64,000 nt of DNA from Gadus chalcogrammus (taxonomy: Eukaryota > Chordata > Actinopteri > Gadiformes > Gadidae). Made by a program: the position numbers and the translations under genes. Below, piece after piece: positions 10,429 to 20,377 of the stretch (the stretch's first letter is position 1; each line of letters opens with the position of its first letter). The DNA lies in contig NC_079420.1 of the NCBI RefSeq assembly GCF_026213295.1, positions 15,870,189 to 15,934,188 on the forward strand. The letters run 5' to 3'. Under the pieces are notes generated by a model. That model was not told where the DNA came from and made no database searches. It saw nothing but the letters and a program-made list of their open reading frames with translations.

Positions 10429-10697
10429 TATGTGAATTTCAGAGGACAGGAGAAGAACGTTTTGAAGATAGTGTCTCTCACCGCTAAGCCAGTCATCTCC
10501 TCCCCATAATAAGCACATCTGTCAGGGAAGCTCCATGATTTCAGATGGATGGCGATCATACCGCCGTCTTCATGATGAAGGTTACAATCATCTGACTGTT
10601 AACCGTAGAGTATGTTTTGTTGATCCACTTACAGGTGCAAATACACAAAACCTGGAGCGACTTTGGGGAGTGTGGAAAGCCACTGTTTGGAGACTAA
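10429..10697 (+). pseudogene. Merlin-type (IS1016/ISXO2-like) transposase fragment
   Basis: About 55 codons from 10535 encode SDGWRSYRRL, then FVDPLTGANTQNLERLWG. This matches the end of the DDE domain of ISXO2-like transposases, which in animals are encoded by Merlin transposons; an acidic residue of the catalytic set is in the NLERLW part. The N-terminal part is missing. The frame is cut after WRLK by the Harbinger-type element that follows. Family assignment comes from recognising the motif. Confidence 0.75.
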
Positions 10698-11152
10698 AGG
10701 TACGGCCACACCAAACGCGTTGGATAACGCGTGTAACGCGCCTAACCTGACGCTTGATCATTGTGTGTCACAAAAATGGTTCAACGCGCCTAACGCGCCT
10801 GTGGCTGCGCTGGATTTAGGAGTCCGAGGCAGGAAACCCAAACCCGTGTTTGCCATATGCTACTGTGCAAGCGTCACTACTCTCTGCCATTGAAGTCGGG
10901 TCAAGCTCCACGCTGATAGGCTATCGCGGCTAAGCGTCACGCGTAGGCGCGTTGAGAGTTAAATTTTTTGAACTCCGGGCGTTGGTGCGTTGGGCGCGTT
11001 ACTGCGTTTACGTGCGTAATTACGTGCGTCTGCCGCTTCTAACGCTTCAACGCGTGTAACGCGTCTACGCGCCTGTACCAATGGTTCCCTATGCAAAAAT
11101 GCCGATTTTCAACGGCCCAAACGCGAGTAACGCGTTTGGTGTGGCCGTGCCT
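10698..11152. mobile_element. Harbinger-type miniature element (455 bp)
   Basis: Terminal inverted repeats of more than 20 bases (AGGTACGGCCACACCAAACG against its complement in CGTTTGGTGTGGCCGTGCCT) are flanked by TAA on both sides (10695-10697 and 11153-11155). A 3-bp TWA target duplication marks PIF/Harbinger. The interior is full of AACGCG words. It interrupts the Merlin fragment, so it is the younger insertion. Confidence 0.9.
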
Positions 11153-11750
11153 TAAGAGGAAACTATACATAAAATATGCTGAAAGATCACTTAGATTTTA
11201 TATAGTGGACCTACTGGCATGGTAACCACCACAGACCTGGACCACAGGGAATGCTTTTCCATGCCACACGAAAAAAATATCCGGTCGGAAACTTATTTCA
11301 GTTTTATATTTAAGGGCAAGTCTCAGTTAAATGAATTTGATTCAGTCTTAATGTATGCTAAATGTTTCTTTTTTATTTGCTGATTTAATGCATTGTAAGC
11401 ACCTCTGTGTTGTAGCTGGCATTGATGCCCAAGCCTATAGTTAAGTAATGCTTAAAATTAAATAATTGACCTGAGGACCTGGTTTTGTCTTTGTACGTTG
11501 TTTTGAGTCTTTTCTGTATGGCTTGACTGTTCAAAATGAATAAACCTGCATTTGTGATAACTTGGCTGCATTCAAACTACTACTTCTATGCTGTAATGAC
11601 TTAAATAAATGTGAAGAGGTTGCAACTTTAGAATAAGGATCATGTTTGGGTTAATAAGGGTCAAAGTAATTGTGAGTTAAATATGAACAAGACCCAACTT
11701 TAGAACATTGTTACAAAAGCTGGAAGCTAAACTGTAATACTGTCAAAGCT
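11153..11750 (+). repeat. Gene-free stretch including the partner of the 3880-4330 inverted copy
   Basis: About 11456-11690 is the reverse complement of blocks at 3880-3960 and 4190-4330. Because it follows the Merlin fragment it may be that element's 3' part, but the terminus was not identified. No gene is seen. Confidence 0.5.
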
Positions 11751-11756
11751 TGAAGA

Positions 11757-11912
11757 TAGTGGTAGTGGTCGTACTAGCTGTAGTAGTAGTAATAGTAGTA
11801 TTAGTAATGGTAGTAGTAGTAGTATTAGTAGCTGAAGATGTAGCAGTAGTAGTAGCAGCTGAAGTAGAAGTAGTAATAGTATTAGTCGCTGAAGTAATGG
11901 TGGTACTAGCTG
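11757..11912. repeat. Imperfect (GTA)n trinucleotide repeat
   Basis: About 155 bases of GTA/GTT/GAA triplets. It reads as poly-valine on one strand and poly-leucine on the other; both are repeat products. Confidence 0.9.
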
Positions 11913-12039
11913 CACAAACGATATGCCTTATGAGAGGTATGGTATTGATTGATGTTTGTAGAAAGAATTATGATAATCACGCTATTTCGTTTTTAAACCA
12001 GCCGAAATTGTATGTTCTCGCCTAATGCTCATTTATGAG

Positions 12040-12809
12040 CACAGAATAGCGGGAAAATAAGCTCCCCCTGAAAAGGGCTGAGCCCCCTCAAAGCCCCGCC
12101 TCCCAAAACCCCCAGTCATTTTGTGATGACAAATTTTTATGGAAGAATATACTTTTTTTAATAATAATGTGGCGAGCAGCCCGGGAATGACCAGACAGGT
12201 GACAGAGTTATCGGAGTTAACAACTCTCGTTGCCCATACTCCGCACAACCCTGAGAGTTGCCTTTATATAAACACACCACACACACACTCACATGAAACA
12301 TCATATCGCACACAACTGCCTCTGTGGCGGTGCCGCGACCCACTTGTTTGTAGAAAAAAAATTGACTTCTTAGTCTAGCTGGACGTTTCACAAATGTTGA
12401 AGTGAAGCCAACCGATTGTGGATTATCAGCGTGAGCGGAGCTGTGAAGTAAGGTGCCCCATTTTTTTATTACAGGAAAGGACTGAACTCAATTTATCCTT
12501 TTGTACAACATTTTTTAAATTTTGAAGCTGAAATATGTGTCTTATGGGAGAATTCTATTGCTTGAATTAATATTACCTACTTGTTATTGACTTGTAGCCA
12601 AATCCACTATATTACAGGTTTCATGTGAAATCTGCCACCTGTGCTGGCACTGCTGGATGTGTTCTTTCTTGCATAAAGTCTGATTATTGGCTCCATGTAA
12701 TCCATTGCATCATGCAGATGTCCTTCAACAAGCCAATAAAAAGAGAGCCTTCCTCACTACCTCTTCACACATTTCCAGACACAGCTCAATAGAGTGAAAG
12801 AGTCCAGTA
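12040..12809 (+). repeat. Upstream block of the dead lectin copy
   Basis: This matches the block before every lectin in the array (GCTCCCCCTGAAAAGGGCT, AGTCATTTTGTGATGAC, AGCGTGAGCGGAGCT words). It then matches the promoter region, with CCAATAAAAAG at 12733-12743. It keeps a longer GTGTTCTTTCTTGCATAAAG segment found only in copies 1, 2 and 7, which separates those from the four tandem copies. Confidence 0.8.
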
Positions 12810-12852
12810 ATGTTCTTGCGCTCCGTTCTCCTGCTTGGCCTGCACGCCCTCG
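12810..12852 (+). pseudogene. Lectin copy 2, reduced to its signal peptide
   Basis: The start codon and 14 codons of the shared signal peptide are intact (one Cys to Leu change). The lectin domain is then missing: the sequence jumps to TTTGTAAA, which corresponds to the last conserved cysteine codon region of the intact copies, and then continues into the 3'-flank repeat. One internal deletion of about 450 bases explains this. The promoter box is still intact, so a short transcript is conceivable. Confidence 0.88.
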
Positions 12853-12879
12853 TTTGTAAAAGAGAAAAGGAAAAGGTTA

Positions 12880-13110
12880 ATTCCCTTATATGTAAATGAG
12901 GAGAGGAAAGTCGGCATTTCACACCATTTGAGTGGGCATGTTGATGACGCTTCGGTCGGCATTTGCATTGCCATTGAGAGGCACCCTAAAATCAGCCTGT
13001 TGCCTTTTGTTCGCTGAATGGTTAAAACATATTTAAAAGTTTGCACTGCTTTTCAGAGTCATTCGGGGTGAAAACTAAATGAAAGGTCTTATCATAACCC
13101 TAAAAGTACA
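12880..13110 (+). repeat. Lectin 3'-flank repeat, copy c
   Basis: This is a third copy of the 866-1060 repeat (GGTTAATTCCCTTATATG start). It directly follows the truncated lectin. Confidence 0.65.
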
Positions 13111-13549
13111 CATTGTTCAGTTGGCCTTGCCGTGACGTGACTGCATGGTATGAACTCTGTTCCTTTAATGGCTTCCGCTAATCGTTGCCTAGGTTACATA
13201 CAGAACGTTCCAACCCCGTATTACTAATATAACTAATACAATCCCCCTTTCTGACTTAAGGATGCTGTTTAAGAAGATACATAACTAAACAATAAAACTC
13301 CTGTTAAAACATTAATTATTTCTTTCACTCCTCTTGAGAGTTAAACTAAACACTTCCGGTTTTTAAACTAAGACTGTTTTAACCTTTTAACCTTTATGTA
13401 ATAGTGTTACTGGAACTATGAAATCATGTCAAATGTAAACAGTTGCATTTTACTCTCTTGTTGATGCTAGATACTCAAGCATCAACAACATTTACTTTAA
13501 CAACATTTGCACATCACTTTCTCTTTTTTATTTTTTTTTAACAGTAATA
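13111..13549. other. Gene-free AT-rich stretch
   Basis: No gene or recognisable repeat is seen. Confidence 0.4.
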
Positions 13550-13890
13550 GGGCCCTATTTTAACGGTCTGAAATGCAAGTGAGAAGCTCCAAGCGCAAGT
13601 AGCTTTGTGGGCGGTTCTATGGCTATGTCGATAGTTTACCGGCGCAAAAATGACTCTGAAGTAGCCTAATTACCCGTAGGTGTGGTTTGGACTGTATTAT
13701 GCATTACGTGTTTAGTTTGCGTGTGTTTAAACAGATGGACGCACACATTCATTCATTTCCGCATTCATTCATTCATTCTTTTTAACACTCACTTGCGGCA
13801 AAACAATGTTTTCTCACAATCAAATACTCATCAATCCTAAAAGTTATGGGCATGTACATGATTTCTGTCTCAGGAAAATATGTGTTTGCT

Positions 13891-13894
13891 GTAC
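13891..13894. repeat. Target site duplication GTAC (left)
   Basis: GTAC precedes the 5' LTR here and follows the 3' LTR at 18769-18772. A 4-bp duplication is typical of gammaretrovirus-like integrases. Confidence 0.8.
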
Positions 13895-14344
13895 TGTTAC
13901 GTATTTTAAGAACCTAAGCTATCCACACATAGACCCTATGAAGCAGGACCAAACATATAAGCCGTAAATACTATACATAGCCACAAGGGGAGCAGGACCT
14001 TACTGAAGGCTGCAATAAATACTTTAGCCACAGAAGGCAGCACCTCAGACGAGTAGGAAGCCGAGGCTAATACGTCACACCGGCTCCTCCCACTACTTCC
14101 GAGCCATGTGGAACAGACCATAAACAGTAAACACGAGCCAGAGGCTCGTCAGAATCTTCTTTGCAGCTATTGGACAGGGTTAATGTTTATGATCAGCTAG
14201 GAGACGCTCGGCATGTGTTAAGATACGCTTCAACCTCCTTTTGCTCCATAGTATCAGTTCACCATACCGAAAATTCTTTATACCAAATAAAGTATCTTAA
14301 AAGCTATTCCACGAATTTGATCACTTTCCTTGAAGAACTCTGCA
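13895..14344 (+). repeat. 5' LTR (450 bp)
   Basis: It begins TGTT and ends TGCA. The final ~125 bases (CTCGGCATGTGTTAAGATAC onward) are repeated at 18631-18768 with few changes. The likely polyadenylation signal is AATAAA in CCAAATAAAGTATC (about 14286-14291). It contains the only full promoter of the element. Confidence 0.88.
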
Positions 14345-14348
14345 AATT

Positions 14349-14366
14349 TGGTGACCCTGCCGTTCT
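14349..14366 (+). promoter_or_regulatory. Candidate primer-binding site
   Basis: TGGTGACCCTGCCGTTCT lies five bases after the LTR end and starts with TGG, as needed to pair with a tRNA 3' CCA end. The matching tRNA was not identified. Confidence 0.6.
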
Positions 14367-14513
14367 TGGGAAGTTCCGGACCGAGACTCGCGGCCGCCCG
14401 GCCATCGGGACGCAATACAAGCTAGTTGCAGGCGCCACTGAAAGGTAAACAGAACCTGTTGTCAATGACTAAACTCTGTAATAGTTAGAATAGTAACATT
14501 TAGGCAACATTTA

Positions 14514-14868
14514 GCTTGTACTGCCTCCCCCTGCTGGCCAACCCCGATCTACCTCTACGCCTCCCCCTGCTGGCCAACCCCCATCTACCTCTACGCCTCC
14601 CCCTGCTGGCCAACCCCGATCTACCTCCACGCCTTCCCCTGCTGGCAAACCTTCATCTACCTCTACGCCTCCCCCTGCTGGCCAACCCCGATCTACCTCT
14701 ACGCCTCCCCCTGCTGGCCAACCCCGATCTACCTCTACGCCTCCCCATGCTGGCCAACCCCCATCTACCTCTACGCCTCCCCCTGCTGGCCAACCCCCAT
14801 CTACCTCTACGCCTCCCCCTGCTGGCCAACGCCGGCATCTACCTCTACGCCTCCCCCTGGTTGCCAAC
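14514..14868 (+). repeat. 36-bp minisatellite in the retroviral leader
   Basis: About ten copies of a 36-bp unit (core CTACGCCTCCCCCTGCTGG, then CCAACCCC(G/C)ATCTACCT). Because 36 is a multiple of 3, every frame stays open, giving 12-residue Pro/Leu-rich or Ser/Thr/Pro-rich repeats. The array continues after the hAT insertion at 16029-16135 and in degraded form to about 16200. Confidence 0.93.
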
Positions 14869-15267
14869 CAGTGGAGGCTTCTCCATTGAGGAGAGGGAGG
14901 AAGATCCTCCCTAACATTGTTGAGAATAAAAAATGTAGATTGCCCAGACTATTGTAATGAATTAATGCCCTTAAATATGACTACTTTATTGCCTTTGAAT
15001 ATATAATGTTCGTTTCCCTGGGTAATGGGACATTAGCACCCCCTATCGCCTATTGACAATTACTTCAGGGAGGAACGTCCTCCGGAAGCCGCCGTCCACT
15101 CCCATTCATTTTCCCGAAAGTACTGGCGGCCGGTGGATAACATGGGTTTCAATGGGAGAGAGGAGGAAAATCCTCCTCTGAGTGGGTGGGACCTTAAGGG
15201 GTCTGATTCGCGCAAAAATCTATCCGTCTGCGCTATGAACCAATAAGCAGGATCCCTGGATGTTGAG

Positions 15268-15375
15268 CAGTGTTGCCAGATTGGTCCGATTTCCCACCCA
15301 ATTGGGCTACTTTTAACCATGTTAGGCTGGAAAGATCATCATTGGGCGGGAAATCTGCCCAATCTGGCAACGCTG
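15268..15375. mobile_element. 108-bp inverted-repeat element nested in the hAT element
   Basis: The ends CAGTGTTGCCAGATTGG and CCAATCTGGCAACGCTG are complementary with one mismatch. The interior is also partly self-complementary (CCCAATTGGG). No clear target duplication is seen. Confidence 0.65.
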
Positions 15376-15466
15376 TCGATAGCAAACCCGGTCTGCATTG
15401 CCGCGGTGTTCAGTCTGAAAGACGCAGAGCAAGTGAAATCTGCGATAGCGCGATCCTAAATGCACA

Positions 15467-15649
15467 ATGGAAACATTGGAAACGGAGGACATTGTTAACG
15501 TCTTATTACAAAAAGCATTCCATTCATTCAGTTACAGTGCTAAGTTAGCGACCAAAGAAAGAGGTAGACCACTTCCCAAAATCAAGGTCACCAGAAGTAA
15601 TGGCAACCTCAGTGTTGTGAGTGCTACATGGTTTGCTAGGTACGCATGA
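15467..15649 (+). pseudogene. Possible first exon of a TTF/ZMYM-like hAT transposase
   Basis: Sixty codons from METLETEDIVNVLLQKAFHS to a stop. The pattern KERGRPLPKIKV followed by ATWFARY resembles the N-terminal region of hAT transposases with a TTF-type zinc finger. It then stops; the finger and core are absent. The assignment rests on pattern memory and needs a profile search. Confidence 0.4.
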
Positions 15650-16288
15650 CTTACTGGTAGCATTACAAGCAATTGTAACTGAAAATAAACATAGCTAAAT
15701 AACTTCAGTCAGTGAGGGCAAAAATAGGCCCAATGATAGGCCCAGATTTTTTGATTTACTTTTACAAATCAATAGTAGGCCTGATTTGACTAAGATGCTT
15801 TGCATCCTTTCCTTCTCAAATTACAGTGATGCCACTGGTGGCTTTGTATACATTTTGTTCACATAACTCCCTCCCTGCTATTTTGTAGTTCACCAAAACA
15901 CCCTGAAACAACTTGAGTCTCACATTCTTATGCCACCATACACCAACAGTGCAAGCAGGCCAATGGCAACCAAGCGCGCAGTCCTTCCTCCCTCACTTTA
16001 AAAACCACCAGCCGCCACTGTTGCCAACCCCCATCTACCTCTACGCCTCCCCCTTCTGGCCGACGACGGCACCTACCTCAACGCCTCCCCCTGCTGGCCG
16101 ACGACGGCGCCCATCCCAGTCTACCTCAACACACCCACCCTGCTGGTTTGCAGCAACGCCTAACCCGTACCCTCAACGCCTCCCCCTGCTGGCCGAAACA
16201 ACGCCTGCCTCACTCCTGCCGCAACACCAGACAGCGGCCCCCCACTGCTCACCCGCCTAGCCCCAGCAGACGCCCCTTTCCAGACGTC

Positions 16289-16801
16289 ATGGCCTCGCTC
16301 GATGTGCAACCTCACCTAATGGAGGCGATACCTGACCCAGACACCCCGGCCCAGATGAGGGCGGCAGTAGCCAGGTATTTGGCAGCCAACGCCCTGAAAG
16401 ACAAGGCGTTGTCCACTGAACAACAACGAGTATGGGCTGTGCGAGAAGAAAAATACAGAAAGGAGTGGGAACAGGTTGGAGTTTGGGCTGTTGGGGTAAA
16501 GGTCACCACAGGCCTTACCACAGCGGCCTGGGAGCACACCCTGAAAGAGAGCGAGTGGGCTGCGACGAGACGCGCAAACGCGAAGAGGGTAAGGAACAGG
16601 GATTTAGTCGACTGCAGGAAGAAGAGGGAGAAGTACAACAACACCCAGCAACAACAGCAGCAGCAGCAGCTACAATACAACCCTCAACCCAACTGAGCCC
16701 AGCAGCAGCAACAGCATCAACAGCCACAACCCAACCCCCAGCCCTACTCAGCCCAGCATCAGCAGCAGCAGCATCAGCAGCTACAACCCAACACCCAGCA
16801 A

Positions 16802-16832
<31 letters not shown>

Positions 16833-18518
16833 TACAACCCAGCCCCCAACCTTACTCAACCCAGCAACAACAACAGCAGCAGCAGCTACGACACAACCCT
16901 CAACACGACTCAACCCAGCAACAGCAGCAGCAGCATCAGCAGCTACAACACAACCCCCAACCCGACTCAACCCAGCTCTACGCACCCCAACAGCAGCTAC
17001 AATACAATCCACAACTACCGCAACACCAGGAAATTCAACAACCCATCCAGCATCTACAAGGAAATCAAGGCTGTTCCAACCAAGGACAGCACGGACAAGG
17101 ACACCAGGGGAACCCGAACTCCCCTAACATTCAAGGACAAGGGCAAGACAACAGTGAAAACCCACAGTACGTGCAAGGGAACCCCGTAAACAAATGATAA
17201 AACAATGATAAACAATGATACAAGTACGGGGGCCATACAGAAGACGCACGGCACTCCCACGGGAGCCACCGAATCGGGATCAAGGCAAGAGCAACAATCA
17301 TCAGCCTCCCAACCCGGACCCAGCCAAAGCCGCAGCAGAGACCGCACAACCAGGAAGGAACACCACACTGTGAAGACCAGAACGAAGGAACCCAATCCGA
17401 GCCGGTCCGGCGACGAATGCTCAGACAACGACGGCGCCGACTTGCAAGCACCCCTGATGGAGGACGCATGGGAAAGAAAAGCATATTCATCATGGGGACA
17501 CCGAGAAAGGTTGGCCCTGGGCTACCGCTTGCCTTTGATCACGGCGGGAGCTGCGGCCTGGATCAGGACGTTCGAGGAGGAGACATCAGGTGATGTCCTG
17601 GCCATAGGAGATATAAGGGCCATCATCGGCAGGGCCCACGGCTCCGACAAAAGTATAGAACTGGAAAGGATGACCCGTACTACTCAACTGCCAGACAAAA
17701 CACCCTTCGACGAATACCGGAATACCTTCTGGGATAACTTCAAACTACAATACCCACCAGACATCAGTGCATTGGGGATCGAAGGCCTGACCATCAAACC
17801 CGAAGAGACCGTCTATGCTTACGTGAGGAGAGCCGAAATACTCTGGGCGGACAAAAATGACTGCCACCCGTACGAAACCAACCTAGCAAACAACACCTTC
17901 CGAAAGGCGGTCTTGAGTGGGCTACCGCCCGAGGCCCAGAAGGGGCTGAAGGCGGTGGTTGGACTGTGCGTCAAACCAAAAGGCAGAGTGGATGGAACAC
18001 CTCATTCACCACTTCAATCTTAGCAAGGAGAAGAAGCACACAACGACGGAGGTCTGGAGGAACTATTGAAACAGATGTTGAGGGTAAACATAAAGAAGGA
18101 CGTGGAGGAGACCCGGCTGCTCAAGAGAGCCGAAGAAGACCCGGATCCCATGACCATGATGTCCCTAATGCCACATCAACAAGAGATATTCCCTCAGGTG
18201 ACCCCACTACCAGAGTGCCTACGCCAGGGCGGCCACCCCACCGCATACGCTGCATACGTGGCCGCCGCCATGCAACAATCAGGTCAACAGAGACAGAACC
18301 ATCCATACAGAGGAGGAGGACCAGGAAGAGGAAGAGAAAGGCCGATGCGTCAGCTTCCATGCATGCATTGCAACCAAAAGGGACACTGGATCAAAGACTG
18401 CCCCAAGTACCACTCCGACGTGGCCCAATCTAGGTTCCCGTCACAACAACAAAATCAGAACACTGGCCTCAAGGCTCTGCCTGCAGCAGGCAACTCCATG
18501 TTAGCCCTACAACAATAG
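16289..18518 (+). pseudogene. gag: Decayed retroviral gag
   Basis: Gag is the structural polyprotein that builds the particle. The N-terminal part (from 16289) is helical and charged. It runs into a glutamine-rich region (about 16640-17195) coded by CAG/CAA repeats and is interrupted by a TGA at 16694-16696. The frame changes near 17195. A capsid-like domain (about 17460-18040) has the GLPPEAQKGL and AVVGL signature of gammaretrovirus-like capsids, broken by two compensating frameshifts near 17990 and 18045. A nucleocapsid zinc knuckle C-x2-C-x4-H-x4-C (CMHCNQKGHWIKDC) lies near 18360-18405. Gag ends at a single UAG (18516-18518). No intact protein can be made from this copy. Confidence 0.85.
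16640..17195 (+). repeat. CAG/CAA-rich glutamine-coding repeat within gag
   Basis: Runs of CAG/CAA triplets alternate with CAACCCAACCCCCAG-type blocks in a rough tandem pattern. In one frame this is a Gln/Pro domain, in another poly-Ala/Thr. Length change here probably contributed to the frame loss. Confidence 0.85.
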
Positions 18519-18630
18519 GGATGCCCAGAGAACGAGCAGGCGAGAACGGAACTAGGCCTCGGACTACCTACTGTGGACGCATACGTAGGTGGACACAGAT
18601 GCAGGTTTCTAGTGCATCTCTCTATCTTAA
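18519..18630 (+). pseudogene. Start of protease after the gag UAG, truncated
   Basis: The frame stays open across the UAG. It runs through GLPTVDAYVGG and CRFLV, which resembles the strand just before the catalytic D-T/S-G of a retroviral aspartic protease. The catalytic triplet itself is missing because the deletion joins to 3' LTR sequence at about 18631. This truncation leaves no active site. Confidence 0.65.
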
Positions 18631-18768
18631 CTCGGCACGTGTTAAGATACGCTTCAACCTCCTTTTGCTCCATAGTATCAGTTTACCATACCGAAAATAC
18701 TTTATACCAAATAAAGTCTCTTAAAAGCTATTCCACGGATTTGATCACTTTCCTTGAAGAACTCTGCA
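18631..18768 (+). repeat. 3' LTR remnant (138 bp)
   Basis: This matches the last third of the 5' LTR from CTCGGCA to CTCTGCA and is followed by the GTAC target duplication (18769-18772). U3 is missing. Confidence 0.9.
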
Positions 18769-20377
18769 GTACGGTGCTTGCAGATGCATTGATTTAAAAG
18801 TATAACTTATTACCGCTGTTATCAGCTGTTCTTTCCCAAATAATTTACCAAGAATGTGGGGCTAGGTAGATGAGAGAAGCAAAGTGAATGCGCGAGGTGC
18901 ACAAGCAACCTTATGCATGCGCCCTTAAAATAGCATCTGAACAACGCGCCACTGACTTGGAACCAGGTATTTCCTGGTTTGTGGCGCAAGTGATTTCTGA
19001 AACTGCAAAATAGCACCAGGGAACGTTTGCGCCAGAACACGCTTCCTCCTTTCGCCGAACCGCCCCTAAGGGCGCAAGATCATTCCCTAATTTACCGACG
19101 CGTGGCTTAGGAGGGAAAAGAACGCTCTGCGCCAGTTGCAAACTAGCAACGATACATGCGCCAGTGTGAAAGTCAATTGCGCCGGATGCAAGATAGGGCC
19201 CAGAGAGTGAGACACAGAGAGATCTCTTGGCCAAGTATGAAGAATTGAGGAAGAAATTGTTGGATTGAACATTCATTCACCGCGACCGCTGCCCGGGGAC
19301 TCCCGCGACTCCCGGCCATCACGACTCCCGTCGTGCCCTGGCTGCGGGGCCACGAGCAATGCGGGCACCGTTACCGCGGCCCTGGCACCGTGACCTTGGG
19401 AACCGTCTCCCGCGACTCCCGCCATGAATGAATGGCCCGGGAACCGCGGGCGCCATGACACCGCGGGCCGGGAACCGCTGGCACCGTGACAGTGGCCCGG
19501 GCAACGCGGGCACTGCGGCCTGGGAACTGCGGGCATGGCACTCCGCGACTCCCGCTGTGCAGTGAATGATGAATGGCACCGCGAAAACAGATGGCCCGCA
19601 GAGGCCCAATTAGGCGTATATATTTTGTATTTGAAATGCAACGGCCTGTTCGTGGAAACTACGCTCAGAGCATCTGGAACTGAACAAGAGCAAGAGGAAT
19701 GAGGGAAACAGGCTATGAAACCAAAATTAGTTTTTTCGGCCATGTTTGATTGTGTTGTGTTGGTTATTAAAATGTTAACCCCCAAACTTGGGTTATGTTT
19801 ATCAGCGTTACTATAGAGATCATGATGATTGCTGATGTAACAGGAGTCCGGGCGTTTGCAGGACCGAACCGCGCTGTATTATCACTGTTACACTGAGCAT
19901 AGACAGTAAAAGGTAGCTGAGACGGTAGAGGGGTTAGAAACAAATAAATGAAAATAGCCTATTTATTTCAGGTTGCACCAAAAAGATTTGAAAACCATGA
20001 AAGTTTAAAATCATCCCCCAAAAAATTAAAAATAAATCACGTCCCCAGCGCCCCCCTAGGTTGTTCGAACACCCCCATGGGGTGCCCGTTGAGAAACCAT
20101 GATTTAGACCCAACGTCATATCCCGACCCTTGCAAGCCCACCCCCCTAAACCAGCCGGAGATTCTACTGATGTCTGACCGACACTGATGACCGCATATCG
20201 GGCATCAAGTGTGAACTAGAAAATGCATTTCCTGAAGAAAATGTGGTGAGTGCAGTAGTACAAAGTGAGTTTAAATAAAGCCACATAGATCAAGACATAA
20301 AGAAACTTTAAATGGCTTAAATCAAGTGAAGGGATTTGAACAGAGTTCAAAAGTCTAAATGGAACAAACAATGTTAA

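Larger units (their letters stand above)
14869..16020. mobile_element. hAT element (1152 bp) inserted in the minisatellite
   Basis: The ends are CAGTGGAGGCTTCTCC and AGCCGCCACTG, flanked by a perfect 8-bp duplication TTGCCAAC (14861-14868 and 16021-16028). It carries a short frame at 15467-15649 that may be a first exon of a hAT transposase, plus a nested 108-bp element. It lacks a catalytic core. Confidence 0.9.
13895..18768 (+). mobile_element. Endogenous retrovirus-like element, gag-containing, with pol and env deleted
   Basis: Both ends are defined. The 450-bp 5' LTR (13895-14344) starts TGTTACG and ends CTCTGCA. A 138-bp 3' LTR remnant (18631-18768) has the same ending. The pair is flanked by GTAC. 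Inside are a primer-binding-like site, a leader with a 36-bp minisatellite, a later hAT insertion (14869-16020) and a decayed gag. The 3' LTR remnant begins just after the first codons of a protease, so one deletion removed the rest of pro, all of pol and env and about 310 bp of the 3' LTR. The gag style and the in-frame UAG suggest a gamma/epsilon-type retrovirus relative. The copy cannot be autonomous. Confidence 0.88.
13550..19201. mobile_element. GGGCCC-ended element split by a retrovirus-like insertion
   Basis: The left part (13550-13894) begins GGGCCCTATTTTAACGG. The right part (18769-19201) ends GATGCAAGATAGGGCCC and is rich in GCGCA words. Together they make about 0.78 kb of DNA-transposon-like sequence. 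The left and right ends agree only in the terminal GGGCCCTAT(T/C)TT, so the two halves may belong to related rather than identical families. No target duplication could be fixed. Confidence 0.5.

Noticed and set aside
11727..12025. Poly-Val/poly-Leu frames
   Set aside because: They come from the GTA trinucleotide repeat.
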